Shown here: in pieces, positions 6,852-11,432 of the stretch | Layout of the letters: each line of letters opens with the position of its first letter | How positions within the stretch are numbered: the first letter of the stretch is position 1 | Assembly (NCBI GenBank): GCA_913046025.1 | Contig: CAJWRP010000031.1 | Location: 1 to 11,432 of the forward strand | Direction of reading: 5' to 3' | DNA: 11,432 nucleotides | Source: an uncultured Chloroflexota bacterium | GTDB taxonomy: Bacteria; Chloroflexota; Dehalococcoidia; SAR202; UBA11138 | Position numbers and translations under genes: made by a program | Notes under the pieces: model-generated | What the model was told of the DNA's origin: nothing | Databases searched by the model: none | The model's input: only the letters and a program-made list of their open reading frames with translations

Positions 6852-7967
6852 CTACTCCAGTACTGCCACAGTATTCGCTCTTATCCATTCCCAGTCAATT
6901 TCGTAGCCGATTCCGGGCAGCGTGGGTGCCTCGATTACTCCTTTTGCATTTCGTGCAAAGTCATCTATGAAGCCAAACTGGTGTGCCGCCATGGGCATCC
7001 AGTGCTCGAAATAGTCACAGTTGGCAACCGAAAATATGACGTGCAAATTGGCAGCGTTAAGGCAAGAGTTACCGGCTGTGCCTATCTCGCAGTTCGTGCC
7101 GAACCCCTCGGCCAATGAGCATAGCTTTTTGAGACCGGTGATGCCTAACTTTCTCGCAGTGCCACGGATCAGCCTGGAAGCCTGCAGCCTGATCATGTGC
7201 GCTCCGTTGTAGAACTGATTGGGCGCAGCATCGCTCATGCAAAGTGGCGTGTCCAAGCAGGTGCTCAGCTCACCGATAGCGTCGTAGTCGTGCCATGGAA
7301 CAGGGTCCTCGTACCAGAAGAAACCACTGTCATCCAGGGCCCGGCCTATCTCCAACGCTTTCCGAAAGCCATAGCCGTTATTAGGATCCAGCATCAGCGT
7401 CATTTCGTCACCAACGGTATCGCGGACACCGGCGATCATTTCCTGCACATCCCTAGTACTCATTACGCCGGGATGTATCTTGTAAGCTCGAAACCCCTGG
7501 AGGGCTATCTCTTCGGCCTCTCGAAGATAGCCCTCCGGCGACTCGTGGCGTGGCGGGTATGTGGCGTAGGGCTCGATTTCCATGCGCTGGGCACCCAAGA
7601 GCTTGTAGATGGGCACGCCAGCCTGCTTGCCAGAGATGTCCCACATCGCCACGTCCATGGCAGCATAGGCCGACATCGACAGCCCACGACGCCGGTCCAA
7701 TATGCCCAGCATGTCCCACAACCACTCGCGGTCTGCGGGGTCTCGACCAACTAGCTGCGGTTTCAGAGTCTTCAATATATGATCGAAGTCCCTTCCTCCA
7801 CCGTGCCGAAACTCGCCAACAAAGCAGTTGCCTTCGACGCCCTCATCAGTGAATACCCGAAGCACACCTTGCTCAGTAACACCTGCAAATCGGCCCATAT
7901 CGGAATCCAGACCGGTGTCAGGTATCTCCCGACTAACGACTTCAATTTTAATATCAGTAATTTTCAT
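6852..7967 (-). CDS. Enolase-superfamily protein (mandelate racemase/muconate lactonizing type) with atypical active site
   Basis: The 371-residue protein has the enolase-superfamily capping domain (about 1-130, with SAYAAMDVAMWDISGK and PIYKLLG) and the TIM barrel. Metal ligands can be placed at Asp194 (LMLDPNNGYGF), Glu220 (FWYEDPVP) and Asp246 (MSDAAPN). Lys163 in FRAYKIHPG is a probable strand-2 base, with His165 where many relatives have the second Lys. The usual Asp-His dyad seems absent: the strand with LIRGTARKLGITG (266-278) has Gly/Thr where related dehydratases have Asp, and TNCEIGTAGNSCLNAANLH (291-309) has Gly296 where I expect His. If right, it depends on the Lys163 face or has a new chemistry. 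The ATG at 7967 has no Shine-Dalgarno; an AT-rich run (7968-7984) precedes it, with TTGCAA at 8006-8011 and TAGATA at 7986-7981 spaced 19 bases, so a very short or leaderless transcript is possible. Substrate unknown. Confidence 0.85.
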   Translation of the reverse strand: MKITDIKIEVVSREIPDTGLDSDMGRFAGVTEQGVLRVFTDEGVEGNCFVGEFRHGGGRDFDHILKTLKPQLVGRDPADREWLWDMLGILDRRRGLSMSAYAAMDVAMWDISGKQAGVPIYKLLGAQRMEIEPYATYPPRHESPEGYLREAEEIALQGFRAYKIHPGVMSTRDVQEMIAGVRDTVGDEMTLMLDPNNGYGFRKALEIGRALDDSGFFWYEDPVPWHDYDAIGELSTCLDTPLCMSDAAPNQFYNGAHMIRLQASRLIRGTARKLGITGLKKLCSLAEGFGTNCEIGTAGNSCLNAANLHVIFSVANCDYFEHWMPMAAHQFGFIDDFARNAKGVIEAPTLPGIGYEIDWEWIRANTVAVLE

Positions 7968-8076
7968 TTTTTATTTTATTTATCTACCGCACACGACGTG
8001 ATGTCTTGCAAAGGTCTACTTTCGCACTACGCAAGCGATGGCGGCTTTATTTAAAGGCCAAGTCATCGGTGGGCTC

Positions 8077-8156
8077 ATGGTTCGACAAGCTCACCACCAA
8101 CGTACATTGAGCATACATAACTTAGTCCCGTTCGCTTTGAGAGTGTCGAAGGGCAT
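8077..8156. repeat. Imperfect palindromic dispersed repeat (TTCGACAAGCTCA type)
   Basis: The left arm (8077-8102, containing GGTTCGACAAGCTCACCAC) and right arm (8129-8156, containing CGTTCGCTTTGAGAGTGTCG) are near-complementary and enclose a 26-base, AT-rich loop. The pattern TTCGACAAGCTCA paired with a CGTTCG arm is one I recognise from short repeats common in environmental bacterial genomes, Chloroflexota included. It sits between trmD and the enolase-superfamily gene, both minus strand. It could act as a transcription barrier or mRNA-stabilising hairpin; the mobiliser is unknown and no RAYT-type transposase is visible here. The mismatches in both arms suggest an old copy. Confidence 0.7.
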
Positions 8157-8202
8157 GCCAGGTGAAACCACATAAGCCAAACCAGAACCGACAATATATC
8201 TG

Positions 8203-8233
8203 TCTAAACAAAACTCCAGAAACGCCTGTTTCT
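8203..8233 (-). terminator. Weak candidate intrinsic terminator after trmD
   Basis: Read on the minus strand, AGAAAC-AGGC-GTTTCT (8233-8218) is a perfect 6-bp hairpin with a 4-base loop, followed within four bases by a U-rich stretch (TTTTGTTT). It starts 15 bases after the trmD stop. The stem is short and AT-rich, so its strength is doubtful; the larger palindromic repeat at 8077-8156 lies just downstream and may share the task. Confidence 0.4.
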
Positions 8234-8247
8234 AGCGGTGGCCGCCA

Positions 8248-8994
8248 TTATATGCTATCGAGGTGTTCTCTGTCCTCATCGGTCAACGAAGCGCTATCCA
8301 GCAGGTCAGGGCGACGCTCCTTTGTACGCCGCAGGCTCTCCTGACGACGCCAGCGTGCGATCTCCGCGTGATTGCCTGACAGCAGCACATCCGGGACGCC
8401 CCATTCTCGGAACTCGGAGGGCCGAGTGTACTGGGGGTACTGCAGCAGGCCTGTGGTAAATGAGTCGTCCATAGCAGACTCAATAGAGCCCAGCACACCG
8501 GGCACCAGTCTTGTCACGGCATCTATTAATGCCATGGCCGCCAGTTCGCCGCCGCTGAGCACGAAGTCCCCCAGGCTAATCTCATCTGTGGCCAGGTATT
8601 GCCGTATGCGCTCGTCCACGCCCTCATAGCGACCGCATATGAGCACGAATTCAGACCTCTGTCCCAGCTCTTCAACCACGGCCTGAGTGAGAGGCCTACC
8701 CTGAGGTGTGAGCAGGATAATCGGAATGTCTTCCTGCAACACGGTTTCCACTCTTAGGCTTTCCATTGCTTCAAACACTGGCTCCGGCTTCATCAACATG
8801 CCGTAGCCGCCGCCGAAGGGGTAGTCGTCAATGGAGTGATGACTGTCGTGAGCGTGCTCGCGGATGTCGTGGAGAGTGATCTCCACGAGGCCTTTATCCT
8901 GTGCCCGGGCAATTATGCTCTCGGAGGTAGGTCCCGAAAACATACCTGGAAACAGGGTAAGAACATGGAAGCGGATAACGGGGGAATCAGCCAC
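8248..8994 (-). CDS. trmD: tRNA (guanine(37)-N1)-methyltransferase TrmD
   Basis: TrmD methylates N1 of G37 next to the anticodon, which guards the reading frame. The 248-residue protein has the SPOUT trefoil-knot landmarks: [11 protein letters not shown] (9-19), the [17 protein letters not shown] segment (56-72), TPQGRPL (96-102), [11 protein letters not shown] (120-130), [14 protein letters not shown] (137-150) and [17 protein letters not shown] (176-192), where Asp177 matches the catalytic aspartate. Start is the GTG at 8994, whose first base is the last base of the upstream TAG stop (TAGTG), so translation is probably coupled. In most bacteria trmD sits with rpsP, rimM and rplS; here its upstream partner is a molybdopterin gene, and no ribosomal protein gene is near. 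Confidence 0.97.
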   Translation of the reverse strand: MADSPVIRFHVLTLFPGMFSGPTSESIIARAQDKGLVEITLHDIREHAHDSHHSIDDYPFGGGYGMLMKPEPVFEAMESLRVETVLQEDIPIILLTPQGRPLTQAVVEELGQRSEFVLICGRYEGVDERIRQYLATDEISLGDFVLSGGELAAMALIDAVTRLVPGVLGSIESAMDDSFTTGLLQYPQYTRPSEFREWGVPDVLLSGNHAEIARWRRQESLRRTKERRPDLLDSASLTDEDREHLDSI

Positions 8995-9485
8995 TAGTGC
9001 ATCCGCCAGCCCTTTAGCATCTGCAGACCGTGAGGAATAGCTTCCACTGCAACGACTAGGGTCTCCCGCACAGCCTTCTCGCTGCCCGGCAAGTTGACTA
9101 TTAAGCAGCCAGAGCGCACGCCCGACATAGAACGGCTGAGCATGGCCAGAGGCGTGTTCTTCAGAGTTTGAATGCGCATGGCCTCAGCGATACCCGGCAC
9201 CTCTATGTCCAGAACAACGCGAGTCGACTCTGGGGTGACATCTCTTGGACCAAGGCCAGTGCCCCCGGTGGTCAAAACGACATCCATCGTTCCACTGTCA
9301 CACCAGTCCTTGAGTTTTGCTGAAATAATGTCCTGCTCATCTGGCACAATTTCACGAGCGACTTCCACAAACCCCTCATGCGCCATTATTTCACTTATGG
9401 CATCACCGCTGGTGTCTTTTCTTTCACCCTTGGAACCGGTGTCGCTGATTGTAAGAATTCCTAACCTAAATCTGTCATCAGTCAT
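8994..9485 (-). CDS. Molybdopterin adenylyltransferase-like protein (MogA/MoaB family)
   Basis: The 163-residue protein is a single MoCF-biosynthesis domain. In this family MogA/MoaB adenylates molybdopterin before metal insertion. Landmarks are [19 protein letters not shown] (9-27) with Asp15, the binding loop [18 protein letters not shown] (69-86) including Asp82, and [11 protein letters not shown] (129-139). The size fits stand-alone MogA/MoaB and not the longer MoeA or CinA proteins that contain the same domain. ATG 9485 is the first plausible start; the ribosome site is weak. It overlaps trmD by one base. MogA and MoaB cannot be separated from sequence alone; some MoaB-like proteins act as MogA. 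The gene is divergent from rsmH across 249 bases in which I found no clear promoter. Confidence 0.9.
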   Translation of the reverse strand: MTDDRFRLGILTISDTGSKGERKDTSGDAISEIMAHEGFVEVAREIVPDEQDIISAKLKDWCDSGTMDVVLTTGGTGLGPRDVTPESTRVVLDIEVPGIAEAMRIQTLKNTPLAMLSRSMSGVRSGCLIVNLPGSEKAVRETLVVAVEAIPHGLQMLKGWRMH

Positions 9486-9734
9486 ATTTGATCACTACGT
9501 CCATAACATAAATTTCATCCGTTTAATTTTGCTCCAAAGAGATGCCCAAAATACCCTTGCGGGAGTGCTGAATTCTCTGTGAAACTCAGACTCAATGGTG
9601 TGCTGGATTACGCCTTGCACGGAGCGCATTTTACCACGGCTCGTTCCTCAAGGCCCAACACCGAGGCAGATTGCAAAAGGCTGAAGGGCCCGGCGGCATG
9701 ACAGGCTGCAATTTCGGCCCGCTGGTAATTCGCG

Positions 9735-10655
9735 GTGGATGTACATCACACGCCAGTGATGGTGGAGGAGGTGCTGCTCGCCCTACAGATAAGGTCGGGT
9801 GAACTGTACGTAGACTGCACCACGGGAGAGGGCGGACACTCGTTGGCCATACTGCAAGAGGTGTCGCCTCCGCCCCGGGTGATAGGTTTCGACCTTGATT
9901 CAGATGCCTTGGGGGCAGCTACAGAACGTCTGAAAGACTTCCGGCAGTTTGTAGAACTGGTTCACGGAAACTACGCGGACATGACCACCGCCGCCTGCGA
10001 ACGAGGCGAGACAAATGCCAGCGGAGTGATGATGGACCTAGGCCTATCATCGCTACAGCTCAACGAAGGACGAAGGGGCTTCAGCTTTCGGCACGATGCA
10101 CCGCTGGATATGCGATTCGACGAGGGCCAGACGATCACTGCAGCGGACGTTGTTAACGAATACTCGGAGCAAGAGCTAGCGAACGCAATATATAAGTACG
10201 GTGAGGAGCGAGGCTCAAGGCGCATTGCAAAGGCAATATTAGGCGCGCGCCCGCTTCGGACCACGACACAGCTAGCCGAGGTAGTAGCAAGATCGGTGGG
10301 ACGTCCAAGAGGGCAAATACACCCGGCCACAAGGACGTTTCAGGCAATTCGCATGGTGGTGAACAGCGAGCTTGAAAACGTTGAAGCTGGCCTGGAACAG
10401 GCTATAGAGCTTCTTCAGCAGGGCGGAAGGCTGGTGGTAATAAGTTACCACTCGCTGGAGGACCGGCTAGTGAAGAACACTTTGCGGAGGGAATCCAGAG
10501 ACTGTATCTGCCCACCGGAAAAACCACAGTGCGTGTGCGACCACATAGCATCGGTGCGGCTGGTGAGCCGAAGGGTCATCAAGCCTAAGGAAGAGGAAAT
10601 CAAGGCTAATCCTCGTAGTCGTAGCGCTCGGCTACGAGTGGCCGAACGGATTTAG
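9735..10655 (+). CDS. rsmH: 16S rRNA (cytosine(1402)-N4)-methyltransferase RsmH (MraW)
   Basis: RsmH methylates N4 of C1402 in the decoding centre of 16S rRNA. The 306-residue length is typical. Motifs in order: HTPVMVEEVL (5-14), the SAM loop YVDCTTGEGGHS (25-36), VIGFDLDSDALG (49-60), GVMMDLGLSSLQLNEGRRGF (97-116) followed by APLDMRFD, HPATRTFQAIRMVVNSELE (196-214) and VVISYHSLEDRLVK (234-247). The C-terminal cysteine cluster CICPPEKPQCVCDH (257-270) is usual for the family. Start is the GTG at 9735, four codons before the conserved HTPVM; an ATG at 9739 is out of frame. No strong Shine-Dalgarno is seen. mraZ, which usually precedes this gene, is absent; a divergent mogA-like gene lies upstream. 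ftsA follows after 34 bases. Confidence 0.96.
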   Translation: MDVHHTPVMVEEVLLALQIRSGELYVDCTTGEGGHSLAILQEVSPPPRVIGFDLDSDALGAATERLKDFRQFVELVHGNYADMTTAACERGETNASGVMMDLGLSSLQLNEGRRGFSFRHDAPLDMRFDEGQTITAADVVNEYSEQELANAIYKYGEERGSRRIAKAILGARPLRTTTQLAEVVARSVGRPRGQIHPATRTFQAIRMVVNSELENVEAGLEQAIELLQQGGRLVVISYHSLEDRLVKNTLRRESRDCICPPEKPQCVCDHIASVRLVSRRVIKPKEEEIKANPRSRSARLRVAERI

Positions 10656-10689
10656 ATATTTTTAGAACCCAGATGATGGAGCGACCGTG

Positions 10690-11432
10690 ATGATGCAATC
10701 GTCCAGAATTATCACTGCCATAGACGTTGGTACCACGAAGATATTTACGCTGATAGCCAGCGTAACCGACGCTGGTAGCATGGAGGCCCTTGGACACAGC
10801 GTAGTGCCGTGTACTGGACTAGTCAAAGGCAATATAGAAGACGTTCTGGAGACCCAGCGAGCCATACGTGAATCCATAGATGTAGCACAGCGACAGGCAG
10901 GGATCCAGATTAAGTCTGCGTACGTCGGAATAACCGGCGGCCACATATCTTTCGAGAACCGCAGAGAAATACTGGACTGGGTTGGCTCTCACGGAGTCAT
11001 CACAGACGAAGACATCAAGAAAGTGCCGGAGATGGTGGCCAGCGCCAGCAAACACATAGGCCGCAAGGTCCTGCACGCCCTGCCCATAAGCTTCACCCTG
11101 GACGGTGAAAAGGGCATCAGAGACCCAATGGGCATGCACTCCAACCGTCTGGAAGTAGAAACCCACGTTGTGACAGGCTCGTCCATGGCCGTTGATAGGC
11201 TGATACGCGCAGTCGAAAGTGCTGGCATCAAAGTAGACGGCGTGGTCCTAGGCTCCATGGCCAGCAGCGAGTCGGTGTTGACTCCCATGGAGAGGGCCAA
11301 GGGCACAGCGGTAATCGACATGGGCGGAGGCACCACCGACATTATCGTCTACAAGAGCGGAACGATATCCTACTCCACAGTAATTCCAGTTGGCGGATAC
11401 CAGTTCACTAACGATATTTGTTTGACTTATAA
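10690..11432 (+). CDS. ftsA: Cell division protein FtsA, N-terminal part (partial)
   Basis: FtsA is the actin-like protein that ties FtsZ filaments to the inner membrane and recruits later division proteins. About 247 residues are visible before the window ends. The phosphate-1 loop is AIDVGTTKIFTLI (10-22), the FtsA-specific 1C (SHS2) region follows with YVGITGGHISFENRR and AVDRLIRAVESAGIKVDGVVL, and the phosphate-2 motif is AVIDMGGGTTDIIVYKSG, followed by STVIPVGGYQFTNDI. Three in-frame starts occur in a row (GTG 10687, ATG 10690, ATG 10693); ATG 10690 has the best distance, eight bases, from GGAG at 10678-10681. It lies 34 bases after rsmH on the same strand and is probably co-transcribed. 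ftsZ would be expected downstream. Confidence 0.95.
   Translation, partial: MMQSSRIITAIDVGTTKIFTLIASVTDAGSMEALGHSVVPCTGLVKGNIEDVLETQRAIRESIDVAQRQAGIQIKSAYVGITGGHISFENRREILDWVGSHGVITDEDIKKVPEMVASASKHIGRKVLHALPISFTLDGEKGIRDPMGMHSNRLEVETHVVTGSSMAVDRLIRAVESAGIKVDGVVLGSMASSESVLTPMERAKGTAVIDMGGGTTDIIVYKSGTISYSTVIPVGGYQFTNDICLTY

Noticed and set aside
7197..7754. 185-residue open frame on the plus strand
   Set aside because: Antisense shadow of the second enolase-superfamily gene.
9486..9734. Promoter for rsmH or the mogA-like gene
   Set aside because: Several TTG-containing hexamers occur, but none has a good -10 partner at 16-18 bases on either strand.

Overview
The window looks like a marine Chloroflexota chromosome, most likely SAR202 or another Dehalococcoidia lineage. 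The reasons are two divergent enolase-superfamily genes and a mannonate-dehydratase-like gene within 6 kb (SAR202 is known for large enolase-superfamily expansions), a division cluster where rsmH is followed directly by ftsA with no ftsL/ftsI/mur genes between, and protein sequences that read like Chloroflexota orthologues. This placement is inference from sequence character; no 16S rRNA or marker tree is available here. No rRNA, tRNA, CRISPR array, transposase or phage gene was seen.

Layout. 1-366 (-) is the N-terminal end of gyrA, cut by the window edge. 633-2101 (-) is a translationally coupled pair: an enoyl-CoA hydratase/isomerase (crotonase) gene followed by a class I glutamine-amidotransferase-like gene that has lost its catalytic Cys and His. 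Divergent from it, 2264-3313 (+) encodes an L-rhamnonate-dehydratase-like enolase-superfamily enzyme with a complete active site. 3378-3896 (-) is a previously unframed methyltransferase pseudogene with two internal deletions and three amber codons. 3967-4944 (-) is a mannonate dehydratase (UxuA type) with a 7-bp inverted repeat upstream. 5064-7967 (-) is a compact run: a second, unusual enolase-superfamily gene, a class I SAM methyltransferase, and truD. A palindromic dispersed repeat sits at 8077-8156. 8248-9485 (-) holds a MogA/MoaB-like gene and trmD overlapping by one base. 9735 to the end (+) is rsmH and the start of ftsA.

How the parts fit. One theme is sugar-acid catabolism: an acid-sugar dehydratase of the RhmD type, a mannonate dehydratase and a second enolase-fold enzyme would turn aldonic/uronic acids into 2-keto-3-deoxy acids, while the crotonase points to acyl-CoA metabolism. 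The other theme is housekeeping: tRNA modification (truD, trmD), 16S rRNA methylation (rsmH), molybdenum cofactor synthesis (mogA-like), DNA topology (gyrA) and division (ftsA). The most striking points are the apparent loss of catalytic residues in two otherwise intact genes (the amidotransferase-like gene and the second enolase-superfamily gene) and the layered decay of the methyltransferase pseudogene. Start codons include GTG for truD, trmD and rsmH.

No stretch without a gene exceeds 300 bases. The larger gaps are 367-632 (a strong stem-loop, possible alternative pairing ahead of gyrA), 2102-2263 (divergent promoter region), 7968-8247 (dispersed repeat plus possible terminator) and 9486-9734 (divergent region between mogA-like and rsmH, where I found no convincing site).
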